Source: an uncultured Lachnospiraceae bacterium (GTDB lineage: Bacteria > Bacillota > Clostridia > Lachnospirales > Lachnospiraceae). From it: a DNA stretch of 64,000 nucleotides. The notes beneath the pieces were generated by a model. That model did no database searches. It saw nothing but the letters and a program-made list of their open reading frames with translations, and was not told the DNA's origin. This document shows positions 54,371-62,475 of this stretch, in pieces. The stretch's first letter is position 1. Each line of letters starts with the position of its first letter. The DNA lies in assembly GCA_934418125.1 (NCBI GenBank), contig CAKRWT010000008.1, forward strand, positions 1-64,000, written 5' to 3'. The position numbers and the translations under genes were made by a program.

Positions 54371-55249
54371 CTACTCTTCTTTTTCATCACCATTCATCAG
54401 CTTCATAACCAACTGGGTTATTACCAGCACGATAACAAAGAATACGATGGCTTTTGCAGAACCAAGACCATAATTATTCTTTTGGAACGCCTCTCTGTAA
54501 ATATCCATGGTTGCACTGTAGGTTGCCTCGCCAGGTCCGCCCTTTGTCAATGCCAGGATAATATCAAATACTTTTAAGGAATTGGTCAGGGACATAAATA
54601 CACAAGTAATAATAGATGGTTTTAATAAGGGTAATGTTACAGAGAAAAATTTCTTAAAGCTTCCAGCCCCATCAATCGTTGCTGCCTCCAGTACATCTGT
54701 GGGTACTGCCTGTAAACCTGCAATATACAGTACAATGTAAAAACCAAGTGCCTGCCATACCCCTACAAAAACAACTGAGTAAAATGCCAGTTTTCCACTC
54801 CCCAGCCAGCTCCAGTTTAAAAACTCCATGGAAGTCTTTTCATATAGCACCGCAAAGCCCTGAGAAAAGATAAATTTCCAGATAAAGCCTACGATTGTCA
54901 TACTCATAATATAAGGAACAAAAAACATACTCCGGAAAACACTTACCCCGATAAACTTCTTTGTCAGGGCAACTGCAATCGCCAAAGCCAATACATTCGC
55001 CAGTATCATGAAAAGAATTGTATACTTTGCTGTGAATACCAGGCTGGTCAGGAAACCTGATGAACTTTCAAACAAGGTTGCATAATTTTTAAAGCCGATA
55101 AAGACTGGTTCTTTTGCAATGCCGTTCCACTTCGTCAACGAATAGTAACCGCCCATGACAAAAGGAATATAAAAGACAACGCTGACTAAAAGTAAAGCCG
55201 GTATTGTGTATAGTACACTTTCCAACCGCTCTTTCTTTTTTCTTCCCAT
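54371..55249 (-). CDS. Carbohydrate ABC transporter permease (MalF type)
   Basis: 292 aa with six membrane segments. The EAA loop is VLEAATIDGAGSFKKFFSVTLPLLK near residue 190. First gene of the ABC operon; GGGAGG precedes ATG 55249. The adjacent divergent YesM/YesN pair is the probable regulator. Without an ATP-binding subunit in the cluster it must share one. Confidence 0.92.
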   Translation of the reverse strand: MGRKKKERLESVLYTIPALLLVSVVFYIPFVMGGYYSLTKWNGIAKEPVFIGFKNYATLFESSSGFLTSLVFTAKYTILFMILANVLALAIAVALTKKFIGVSVFRSMFFVPYIMSMTIVGFIWKFIFSQGFAVLYEKTSMEFLNWSWLGSGKLAFYSVVFVGVWQALGFYIVLYIAGLQAVPTDVLEAATIDGAGSFKKFFSVTLPLLKPSIITCVFMSLTNSLKVFDIILALTKGGPGEATYSATMDIYREAFQKNNYGLGSAKAIVFFVIVLVITQLVMKLMNGDEKEE

Positions 55250-55283
55250 AAGGCACCTCCCTGCTTACACCTTCTTGTGTTGC

Positions 55284-55338
55284 TTTATAGCTTTATTATA
55301 ATTGTGATTTTCGTATAGAAAAATGGAAATTTCGATAC
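55284..55338 (-). promoter_or_regulatory. Candidate promoter and AraC-type direct repeat of the ABC operon
   Basis: TTTCG-boxes TTTCGTATA (55309-55317) and TTTCGATAC (55330-55338) are 21 bases apart, two helical turns, as for AraC-family half-sites. TATAAT at 55295-55300 and TATAAA at 55284-55289 on the minus strand are candidate -10 boxes; no good -35 exists, consistent with an activated promoter. Confidence 0.45.
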
Positions 55339-55491
55339 ATTTTGTTGTAATATTTTTCCTATTTTGTATTTTTTCTTTTGTTTTTATATGTAATATTGTA
55401 TATTTATTATAGATTTTTACTTTATATGTTCACTTGTTTTTGTCATAATTTAACCTTATTACCTTACCGCGCAGAATCGAGGTTACCTGCT

Positions 55492-57255
55492 ATGAAAAAG
55501 AAATTTACAAAGCTTGCCAACTGTATTCCCTTATGGATACAGTTATCCTTTTTTATGCTTATCATATCCACCGTTACCATCTTTACACTGGTCTATCGTA
55601 ACTTTACCTCGATTCGGAATCTGACTATATCCAATCAGTTTTCCCTTTCCCAGAATCTGCTGAACCTGGAAATCGAAAATCTGGACCACTATATTGCTGA
55701 TTTGGCTAACTTCTGTATACAGCCTTACTATGACCCCAGTTTTACCAGAATTATCAATCAGAAAACACCCCTGACGTCTTCCCAGCTTGACTATGTAAAG
55801 CAGCAGCTTTTCTATTACTACTATACAAGGAACGATATCCAGACCTATGAGTTATATCTGATAAACCAGAATTTATCTATCGGGCGTACCACTGACCAGC
55901 AGCATATCAGTGTACAGGTCGCCCCACAGTTTGACACCCAGAGTGCCTCTGTGCTGTGTACTGCCGATTCCATGCACCAGGCCATCATCTATTGTCCGGA
56001 AGACAATGCCTTTTTTACCTATTACCACACACTTTTTCAGATAAAGGGACAGGTACAGCAGGCTATCGTCCATTTACAGGTCAACACCTCTTATTTGGAC
56101 CAGATGATGCAAAACCACGCAAAGGATGATAATACCTTTGTTATCCTGAACAATAAGGATGAATTCATCTTTTCCAGTGACTCTGCTATTTTCTCGGAGG
56201 ACGACAGCTTTTCTGCTCTGGAAGACAGACAGCAGACTTTAAGCAATGGGGCCTCTACCATACAGCTTGACGGAGCCGACTATCTGATGGTCAGTGCCAG
56301 AAGTTCCAAAAGTGGCATAAAACTTATCAACCTGATTCCACTTTCCTGTATCGATGCCGAATTAAAAGCCGCCACCTCCCACATGTTGGTAAACGGCTTC
56401 TGTATCTGGCTGGTTACGGTATTTGCCATCTATCTGTTCACTTACCTGCTGACTTTCCCGCTGAAAGCCTTATCTGCCCGGATGCAGCATGCAGGCTCCG
56501 GTGATTTCCATACGTTCCCAGATATGCACGGCAGCAGTGAAATTGCAGATTTATCCTGTAGCTTTAATTCCATGCTGTCCCATATTGAACAGTTGATTCA
56601 GCAGAACTATATCGCTAAAATCAGCGAGAAAAATGCCAGACTGACAGCTCTTGAGGCGCAGTTAAACCCTCATTTTCTGTATAATACCCTACAGGCAATC
56701 TCCACCGAAGCCCTGGTCAATGACCAGTTCACGATTCATCAGATGATTACCAGCCTGGCTTCCAATCTCCGCTATACGATAAAAGCCGGTGACCTGGTTC
56801 CCCTGGAATCCGAGTTACAGTATCTTTCGGATTATGTATATTTATTAAAAATGCGTATGGACAACGCCCTGCAGTTTAGTATCCACACAGACCCAGGACT
56901 GGAAAATTATCTGATTCCCAAAATCAGTTTACAGCCCCTTGTGGAAAATTCCGTCATTCATGGTAAAAGCTCCAGCAAAGAATCCATCAAGATTGAGGTC
57001 ACCATTACCGGACTGCCTGACAACCGGCTACAAATCAGCGTTATGGATAATGGTTGTGGCATTTCCGTCTCGCAGCAGGAAAAATTACAGTCTGATTTCC
57101 AGACAGCCCTGACCGCTAAGAATCCTGGTGGTATCGGTCTTGCAAACCTGTATGTAAGACTTCATCTTTTATATAATGAACCGGCAGATTTAAAGATTGA
57201 TTCCGTGGAAAACCAGTATACCAATATTATTCTGACACTGCCTTGTGTTGACTAA
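55492..57255 (+). CDS. Sensor histidine kinase, YesM/LytS type
   Basis: 587 aa. Two membrane helices flank an extracytoplasmic sensor of about 250 residues; then a HAMP region (PLKALSARMQHAGSGDFHTF), the His kinase motif ALEAQLNPHFLYNTLQAIS and a GHKL domain (MDNGCGIS, GGIGLANLYVRL). ATG 55492 with GAGGT upstream is preferred; the frame stays open to 55378 but that stretch is AT-rich leader. It pairs with the YesN-type regulator downstream and likely controls the divergent ABC operon. Confidence 0.9.
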   Translation: MKKKFTKLANCIPLWIQLSFFMLIISTVTIFTLVYRNFTSIRNLTISNQFSLSQNLLNLEIENLDHYIADLANFCIQPYYDPSFTRIINQKTPLTSSQLDYVKQQLFYYYYTRNDIQTYELYLINQNLSIGRTTDQQHISVQVAPQFDTQSASVLCTADSMHQAIIYCPEDNAFFTYYHTLFQIKGQVQQAIVHLQVNTSYLDQMMQNHAKDDNTFVILNNKDEFIFSSDSAIFSEDDSFSALEDRQQTLSNGASTIQLDGADYLMVSARSSKSGIKLINLIPLSCIDAELKAATSHMLVNGFCIWLVTVFAIYLFTYLLTFPLKALSARMQHAGSGDFHTFPDMHGSSEIADLSCSFNSMLSHIEQLIQQNYIAKISEKNARLTALEAQLNPHFLYNTLQAISTEALVNDQFTIHQMITSLASNLRYTIKAGDLVPLESELQYLSDYVYLLKMRMDNALQFSIHTDPGLENYLIPKISLQPLVENSVIHGKSSSKESIKIEVTITGLPDNRLQISVMDNGCGISVSQQEKLQSDFQTALTAKNPGGIGLANLYVRLHLLYNEPADLKIDSVENQYTNIILTLPCVD

Positions 57256-57269
57256 GGGGGAATATTTTC

Positions 57270-58028
57270 ATGTATAAAGCATTGATTATTGATGATGAGA
57301 AACCGGTACAGATTGCCATCAGCAAGCTGGGAAAATGGCATCACTACAACATCCAGACACCGGAAATTGCCAGCAATGGCGAACAGGGTTTGAAAATTAT
57401 GCGGGAAATTCATCCTTCCATCGTCTTCGTTGACATGAATATGCCAATTATGGACGGATGCAGCTTCTTAGAGATTGCCTCCAAAGAATTCCCGGACTGC
57501 AAATTTATTGTAGTAAGCGGATATGACAGTTTTACCTATGCCCACAACGCACTGCGGTGTGGTGTCATCGACTATCTTCTAAAGCCGATAGAAGAAAAGG
57601 CTATCTCCGGGGCGATTGAGAAGGCTCTTTCCATGCTCTCCGACTCAGACTATCCTTACGAGCAGCCCGCTTCCGCAAAGCCACTGTCTCCCGCTGAAAT
57701 GGTTCAGGATATCCGGGAATATATCGAGAGTAACTACTGCCAGAACTTTAAACTGTCTGTCTTTGAAGAAAAGTACCACTTTTCTGCCGCCTATCTGACG
57801 AAACTTTTCCGCTCTACTTATGGGTATTCTATCTATGAATATGTATTGAAGATGCGCATGGAACGCGCCAAAGAATTGTTAGAAAATCCCGATATTAAAA
57901 TACTCGACATTGCCGAGCGGCTGGGATACGCTGACAATCATTATTTCAGCAAGGCGTTTAAGAACTATTACGAGATATCCCCAAGCCAGTACCGCAATGA
58001 TTATTTATCCCATTCTTCCGTTCTTTAA
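57270..58028 (+). CDS. AraC-type response regulator, YesN family
   Basis: 252 aa. The receiver has IIDDEKPVQ, the acceptor Asp in VFVDMNMPIMDG near 55 and Lys in DYLLKPI. The C-terminal AraC helix-turn-helix pair is EKYHFSAAYLTKLFRSTYGYS and ILDIAERLGYADNHYFSKAFKNY. AAGGGGG precedes ATG 57270, 14 bases after the kinase. The likely target is the ABC operon promoter region. Confidence 0.93.
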   Translation: MYKALIIDDEKPVQIAISKLGKWHHYNIQTPEIASNGEQGLKIMREIHPSIVFVDMNMPIMDGCSFLEIASKEFPDCKFIVVSGYDSFTYAHNALRCGVIDYLLKPIEEKAISGAIEKALSMLSDSDYPYEQPASAKPLSPAEMVQDIREYIESNYCQNFKLSVFEEKYHFSAAYLTKLFRSTYGYSIYEYVLKMRMERAKELLENPDIKILDIAERLGYADNHYFSKAFKNYYEISPSQYRNDYLSHSSVL

Positions 58029-58045
58029 AAATTCTTTTTCTTAAA

Positions 58046-58081
58046 AAATCTCCGTCATTCCCAATCGAATGGCGGAGATTT
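58046..58081. terminator. Bidirectional terminator between yesN-like gene and trpS
   Basis: AAATCTCCGTCATTC and GAATGGCGGAGATTT form a 15-bp stem with one G-U and a 6-base loop. A T-run follows on the minus strand (TTTTTT) and a weaker T-rich tail on the plus strand. It serves two convergent genes. Confidence 0.85.
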
Positions 58082-58095
58082 GTATTTTCATTTTC

Positions 58096-59100
58096 TTATC
58101 TGATTTTTTCCGGGAAACCAACCTTTTTCTGTACTTTACGTAAAGTCTTATTTGCATAATAGTTGGCTTTCTCGGCATTTTCCTTGATGACCTTATCAAT
58201 ATAATCCTTGTTCTTAGTTAAATCATCAAAACGGTTCTGCAATGGTTTCAGAACGTCTACAACGGACTCTCCTACTGCCAGTTTAAAGTCTCCGTAACCT
58301 TTTCCTTCAAATTCCTTCTCGGTCTCTGCTGGAGTTTTACCGGTACATGCACAGTAAATGTCAATCAGGTTCATAATACCTGGCTGGCTCTCCTGATAAC
58401 GTACACATGCCTCAGAGTCTGTTACCGCTCTCTTGAATTTACGGATAATGGTATCCGGGTCATCCATCAGGTAAATACTTGCATTGGCGTTTTCATCGGA
58501 CTTGGACATCTTCTTTGCCGGATCCTGTAAACTCATGATTTTGGCACCGGCTTTTCCGATATAGGGTTCCGGAATGGTAAATACATCACCATAAATACCA
58601 TTGAAACGCTGTGCAATATCTCTTGTAATCTCCAAATGCTGCAGCTGGTCTTTTCCAACCGGAACAACATCTGCCTGGTATAATAGAATATCTGCCGCCA
58701 TCAGGACCGGATAGGTAAACAGACCGGCATTGATGTTGTCTGCATGTTTTGCTGCCTTATCCTTAAACTGTGTCATACGGTTTAATTCTCCCATATAGGT
58801 AAAGCAGTTCAGAATCCAGGATAATTCCGCATGTCCGGATACATGCGATTGATAATAAAGACAATTTTTCTCCGGGTCAAGTCCGGCTGCAATATATAAG
58901 GTAAGCAAATTTCTTGCTCTTTTACGCAGTTCTGCCGGGTCCTGCCTTACCGTAATGGAATGTAAATCTACTACGGAATAGAAACATTCATATTCATCAC
59001 ATAAGGTTACCCAGTTTTTCAGTGCCCCCAGATAATTTCCCAGTGTCAGATTACCGGTTGCCTGCATACCGCTAAATAAAACCTTTTTTCCATCTATCAT
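58096..59100 (-). CDS. trpS: Tryptophan-tRNA ligase
   Basis: 334 aa class I synthetase. The HIGH-like motif is TGNLTLGNYLGAL near residue 15 and the KMSKS motif is KKMSKSDEN near 195. It charges tRNA-Trp. ATG 59100 with GGAGG upstream is chosen; the frame stays open to 59364, but the extra part runs through a terminator hairpin. No T-box fits in the short leader; regulation would act at the promoter. Confidence 0.95.
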   Translation of the reverse strand: MIDGKKVLFSGMQATGNLTLGNYLGALKNWVTLCDEYECFYSVVDLHSITVRQDPAELRKRARNLLTLYIAAGLDPEKNCLYYQSHVSGHAELSWILNCFTYMGELNRMTQFKDKAAKHADNINAGLFTYPVLMAADILLYQADVVPVGKDQLQHLEITRDIAQRFNGIYGDVFTIPEPYIGKAGAKIMSLQDPAKKMSKSDENANASIYLMDDPDTIIRKFKRAVTDSEACVRYQESQPGIMNLIDIYCACTGKTPAETEKEFEGKGYGDFKLAVGESVVDVLKPLQNRFDDLTKNKDYIDKVIKENAEKANYYANKTLRKVQKKVGFPEKIR

Positions 59101-59120
59101 AATTATGCCTCCAATTATGT

Positions 59121-59150
59121 AATATACCAAGTACATGATACCATGTTCAA
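59121..59150 (-). promoter_or_regulatory. Promoter of trpS
   Basis: TTGAAC (59145-59150) and TATATT (59121-59126) on the minus strand are 18 bases apart, about 20 bases before the ATG. Confidence 0.65.
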
Positions 59151-59159
59151 GTGTATCAT
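59135..59159. repeat. Inverted repeat overlapping the trpS -35 box
   Basis: ATGATAC and GTATCAT are separated by 11 bases. The -35 of the trpS promoter lies in the middle, so it could be an operator. Confidence 0.55.
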
Positions 59160-59165
59160 TCCCAT

Positions 59166-59196
59166 ACAAAAAGCGCAAGCATAAAACTTGCGCCTC
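59166..59196 (-). terminator. Terminator of the Cys-rich small gene
   Basis: GCGCAAG and CTTGCGC form a perfect 7-bp stem with a 7-base loop, followed by TTTTT on the minus strand. It separates the Cys-rich gene from trpS. Confidence 0.8.
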
Positions 59197-59212
59197 TTTT
59201 CTGAATCTGCTT

Positions 59213-59464
59213 TTACTTTTCCTCACAGCCACAGGTAGAACCACTAAAAGGTCTTGGTTCAAAACGTGGTTCAAATCTCCCCTCATTACAAGAGCAGCCA
59301 CATTCTCTATCCCTGTCTCTTTCTTCTCTACATTCTCTTTCGTTACATCTGTCAGCTTTGGCACCCTGACAACTATTCCCCTTCAAATTCGATGCATGAT
59401 TATTGCAGCCCAATCCATTCTGACCGCACAGTAAGAAGAACAACAAAATAATACAGCAATTCAT
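59213..59464 (-). CDS. Small Cys-rich protein, 83 aa
   Basis: 83 aa. A hydrophobic N-terminus starting MNCCIILLFFLLC (no basic residue, so not a standard signal peptide) is followed by a charged, Cys-rich tail with a short repeat RFEPRFEPRPF and clusters CGCSC and CGC. Twelve Cys in total. AGGAG precedes the ATG by about 11 bases and a good terminator follows, which supports a real gene. No family recognised; a spore, surface or metal-binding role is speculation. Confidence 0.7.
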   Translation of the reverse strand: MNCCIILLFFLLCGQNGLGCNNHASNLKGNSCQGAKADRCNERECREERDRDRECGCSCNEGRFEPRFEPRPFSGSTCGCEEK

Positions 59465-59524
59465 AAGTTTCCATCTCCTTATTTCTCATAGAATATTTTA
59501 TGAAAAATAAGATAAAGTGCCACA

Positions 59525-60070
59525 TTATCTTCTCTGGTTTTTCAAAATTCTGCACCGGATATAACGAAATGTTTTCTCTTCTCCATACTCTGCCAGCATG
59601 TGTAACAGCTTCTCCAACAATTTTTTCGTCTTAGGATGAATCGGTGGTGGTGTTTTTCCAGACTCATAGTAAGCCAATGGGTCACTATCTGTATAAGCTG
59701 CTCCATGGTATACTTTGCAGGCTGCTATCCTGTCCATAAACATTTCCACCACATACCGGTATGGCATCGGTGCCGGTGCCATACCTCCTTTTATTTCTTT
59801 GTTACTATAATCAATCCAGTACTCATAGTGATGCTTATTGCGTCCTTTATGATGGAGCCATGCAGAAGAGTACCCTATATCTTCTCGTTCTGCATTGTTA
59901 GGGCTGCGGTCTCCCTGATAATATTTGACACCTACCAGAAATTCTGTTGGGCTATACTTGGACATATCATGGAGTAATCCCTGCCTGTAAAGACCTACCC
60001 GGAAGCAGCCCTGCATTACCAGATATTTATGATATGTGATTGTCTTGAAATGTTGCCATACCTTATTCAT
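59525..60070 (-). CDS. DUF5662 family protein
   Basis: 181 aa. It matches DUF5662: WQHFKTITYHKYLVMQGCFR at the start, LLHDMSKYSPTEF near residue 33 with an HD-like His-Asp pair, and WLHHKGRNKHHYEYW near 70. The His/Asp pattern suggests a metal-dependent HD-like fold, but function is unknown. Its ATG overlaps the stop of the preceding debranching-like gene by 8 bases. Confidence 0.78.
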   Translation of the reverse strand: MNKVWQHFKTITYHKYLVMQGCFRVGLYRQGLLHDMSKYSPTEFLVGVKYYQGDRSPNNAEREDIGYSSAWLHHKGRNKHHYEYWIDYSNKEIKGGMAPAPMPYRYVVEMFMDRIAACKVYHGAAYTDSDPLAYYESGKTPPPIHPKTKKLLEKLLHMLAEYGEEKTFRYIRCRILKNQRR

Positions 60071-61985
60071 TGCTATCTGTTTCTTTATCCTTTTCTTCTT
60101 TCTTCTTTTTCCGGTTCTTAAAAGTAGTCTTTTCCACCGGACAATCCTCTGTGATATACAGCAGTATGGTACGGGCAGGAACAGTCAACTCCTGCTTTCT
60201 CTCCGACTCAGCAATATAGTGCAGTTCCTCTTCTTCCTTCTCCCTGCAGGTGCCAAGCAGGCGAACCCATTTTTTCCCTTTCGGAAGCTGTGGCAGTCCC
60301 AGTGTATGCGGCTCCCAGTGCATATTCACGCCCATATAGAGATAATTGTCATCTTCTTCCGTCTTTCCATAACAGCAGGCATACAAAATTCCCATACAAC
60401 GACTAACCGGGCTGGTATCCGGTCTCCATGCCTCTTTTCCATGATAAGAAATATCCGGATAGCCACAAGAGCGGGTATCAATCCCTTTTAATGGTGTCTC
60501 GCTGTGCAAAATTGGATGGGCTTTCCGCAGTGCCAGTAATTCTTTCGTAAACTGCATTAACTCTATGCTTTTTTCTGTATCACTCCATTTTACCCAGGCA
60601 ATTTCATTATCCTGACAGTATGGGTTATTATTTCCTTCCTGGGAATTTCCAAACTCATCTCCTCCATAAAGGAAAGGGGTTCCCTGGGACAGCAGTAAAA
60701 GGACCAGCGCATTTTTCATCTGCTGCATCCGCAGTGTGGTAATGGCTTTTTTCTTACTCTTTCCCTCTATGCCGCAGTTCCAGCTACAGTTATAATCTGT
60801 GCCGTCCTGATTATCTTCTCCGTTTTTCTCATTGTGCTTTCGGTCATAGGACACCATATCGGCAAGCCGTAAGCCATCCCATTTCGCCATATAATTTATG
60901 ATTCCATTTTCTGGGCGGTTATTTCTGATATGATACAGGAAATTATGAATCATATTGTCATCACCCTTTAAGAATCTTCGCATATCAAACAGAAAACTGT
61001 CATCCATCCAGGCTACCTGGCGTACCGACATGGGCAACTGTCCATTCCGGTCCGTCGCCGGGACAAACTGCTGGTCTGTCAGAATCTTGGTTTCTGCTAA
61101 CAATGGTTCTGCTGTAACCATAGAAAGAGGCATATCCACGCCCATTAGCTGGAATCCATCGATATGGTATTCTGTCAGCCAGAATTTCAGGACTGCCAGA
61201 ATGTCCGTTTTCAGAATCTCCGGTGGAAAATAAAACTGCATCAGTACTTCGATACCCTGTCCATGCAGTTCCCTTACCATATTCTTCATCTCCGTTACAC
61301 TGTCTGTTCCATAAGCATACGCGCTTTTAGGCGTAAAATATAAGCCTTTCTGATAACCCCAGTAATTGATACGGGTTTTCTCAGGCATATTCTTAACCGC
61401 CGGCATTACTTCTTCAAATTCATAGGCTGGCATGAGCAACAGAGAGGTCACACCAAGCTCTTTGAAATAGGCAATTTTCTCTGTGAGTCCTGCAAAGGTT
61501 CCTCTTTTCTTAACTCCCGATGATTTATGTCTGGTATAGCCCCTGACATGAATTCCGTAAAACACACAGTCCTCATAAGGAATCTTTGGCTGTCTGTCCC
61601 CCTGCCAGTCATAACCTTCCGGTAAAACAGCACATCTTGTCAAAGTGTCCGTGGATTTGCCATACTCCTTTTTCCCAATGGTTGCCCTGGCATAGGTATC
61701 CTGCAACAAATCATTATTTCTATAGAAGAGATAAGAACAATTCCTGTTCTGATAGCCTTTTAATAACATGGCATATACCTTTCCAACACGGTTTTCTGCC
61801 GGAAACGGAATCCTTATGCCTCTTTTGTGCACATCATCATACAGCACCATGCCATATTCTGTCCTGTTCGTTTCTCTTTGTTCTGTATCCGTTTCAAAAG
61901 CTGCCACCACCTGCAAGCCCTGTTCTGTAAACCGGACACCCATAGGCTCCATGGGTGCCGTCATAACTTCAATACTATTCTTCAT
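60063..61985 (-). CDS. Glycogen debranching (GlgX)-like GH13 protein lacking catalytic residues
   Basis: 640 aa. Sequence follows the GlgX/isoamylase GH13 pattern: YGIHVRGYTRH, GTFAGLTEKIAYFKELGVTSLLLMP, VSYDRKHNEKNGEDN and NCSWNCGIEG. At the nucleophile site the family reads GFRFD, here GFQLM: Arg to Gln279 and Asp to Met281. Glu298 and Asp370 at the other catalytic positions remain, but the His before the last is Trp369. It is probably inactive as a hydrolase; a binding or regulatory role is possible. An extended -10 lies just upstream. Confidence 0.85.
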   Translation of the reverse strand: MKNSIEVMTAPMEPMGVRFTEQGLQVVAAFETDTEQRETNRTEYGMVLYDDVHKRGIRIPFPAENRVGKVYAMLLKGYQNRNCSYLFYRNNDLLQDTYARATIGKKEYGKSTDTLTRCAVLPEGYDWQGDRQPKIPYEDCVFYGIHVRGYTRHKSSGVKKRGTFAGLTEKIAYFKELGVTSLLLMPAYEFEEVMPAVKNMPEKTRINYWGYQKGLYFTPKSAYAYGTDSVTEMKNMVRELHGQGIEVLMQFYFPPEILKTDILAVLKFWLTEYHIDGFQLMGVDMPLSMVTAEPLLAETKILTDQQFVPATDRNGQLPMSVRQVAWMDDSFLFDMRRFLKGDDNMIHNFLYHIRNNRPENGIINYMAKWDGLRLADMVSYDRKHNEKNGEDNQDGTDYNCSWNCGIEGKSKKKAITTLRMQQMKNALVLLLLSQGTPFLYGGDEFGNSQEGNNNPYCQDNEIAWVKWSDTEKSIELMQFTKELLALRKAHPILHSETPLKGIDTRSCGYPDISYHGKEAWRPDTSPVSRCMGILYACCYGKTEEDDNYLYMGVNMHWEPHTLGLPQLPKGKKWVRLLGTCREKEEEELHYIAESERKQELTVPARTILLYITEDCPVEKTTFKNRKKKKEEKDKETDSNE

Positions 61986-62023
61986 GAAATAGTCCGCCTT
62001 TTTTCGTTCTCTGTTCGTCCTAA

Positions 62024-62032
62024 TCTATTCTA
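62024..62032 (-). promoter_or_regulatory. Extended -10 before the GlgX-like gene
   Basis: TGGTAGAAT on the minus strand, a TGN extended -10 with TAGAAT, about 39 bases before the ATG. No good -35 is seen. Confidence 0.4.
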
Positions 62033-62067
62033 CCATAGAAAAGCTGTTTCTGTGTAAGAAATTTTCA

Positions 62068-62096
62068 TTGAATATCCCTTCCGTTTTGGGTAAAAT
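62068..62096 (+). promoter_or_regulatory. Promoter of the DUF1292 gene
   Basis: TTGAAT (62068-62073) and TAAAAT (62091-62096) are exactly 17 bases apart, 38 bases before the ATG. Confidence 0.7.
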
Positions 62097-62133
62097 AAGA
62101 AAAAAGGAATCCCATGCGAAGGAGGCTTATACT

Positions 62134-62475
62134 ATGGGCAAAAAGAATAACGACACAACAGGTTCCGGCTATGATGCGGAAGAAATGACTGTAGATTTGG
62201 AATTAGAAGATGGTACTACTGTTTCGTGTGCAATTGTTACCATTCTTACCGTTTCCAATCAGGATTACATTGTACTCCTGCCATTAAACGAAGACGGAGA
62301 AAACGAAGATGGCGAAGTCTGGTTCTATCGTTACAGTGAGAATGAAAATGACCCAAATGAAGAACCGGAGTTGGGATATATCGACGATGACGACGAATAC
62401 GAAGCTGTGGCAGATGCCTTTGATGAATATCTGGACTCTGCAGAATTTGACGAACTGATAGATGGCGAAGACTAA
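62134..62475 (+). CDS. DUF1292 acidic protein
   Basis: 113 aa, strongly acidic. The DUF1292 core is MTVDLELEDGTTVSCAIVTILTVSNQDYIVLLPLNEDG, and the tail is rich in Asp and Glu (YIDDDDEYEAVADAFDEYLDSAEFDELI). Function unknown; the family is widespread in Firmicutes. AAGGAGG precedes ATG 62134, and the earlier in-frame start at 62068 lies inside the promoter. Its stop overlaps the convergent helicase stop by 4 bases. Confidence 0.88.
   Translation: MGKKNNDTTGSGYDAEEMTVDLELEDGTTVSCAIVTILTVSNQDYIVLLPLNEDGENEDGEVWFYRYSENENDPNEEPELGYIDDDDEYEAVADAFDEYLDSAEFDELIDGED

Noticed and set aside
55301..55320. Catabolite-responsive (cre) site before the ABC operon
   Set aside because: The sequence around TATACGAAAATCA fails too many positions of the cre consensus.
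59101..59172. T-box leader for trpS
   Set aside because: Only about 70 bases separate the upstream terminator and the trpS start, too few for a T-box, and no T-box sequence is seen.
59101..59364. Extended trpS starting at 59364
   Set aside because: It would read through a terminator hairpin and the Cys-rich gene; ATG 59100 has GGAGG and gives the usual protein start.
59494..59502. A CATAAAATA sigma-K-like -10 before the Cys-rich gene
   Set aside because: No AC -35 element at the required spacing (nearest CAC is 14 bases away), so a spore-specific promoter is not supported.
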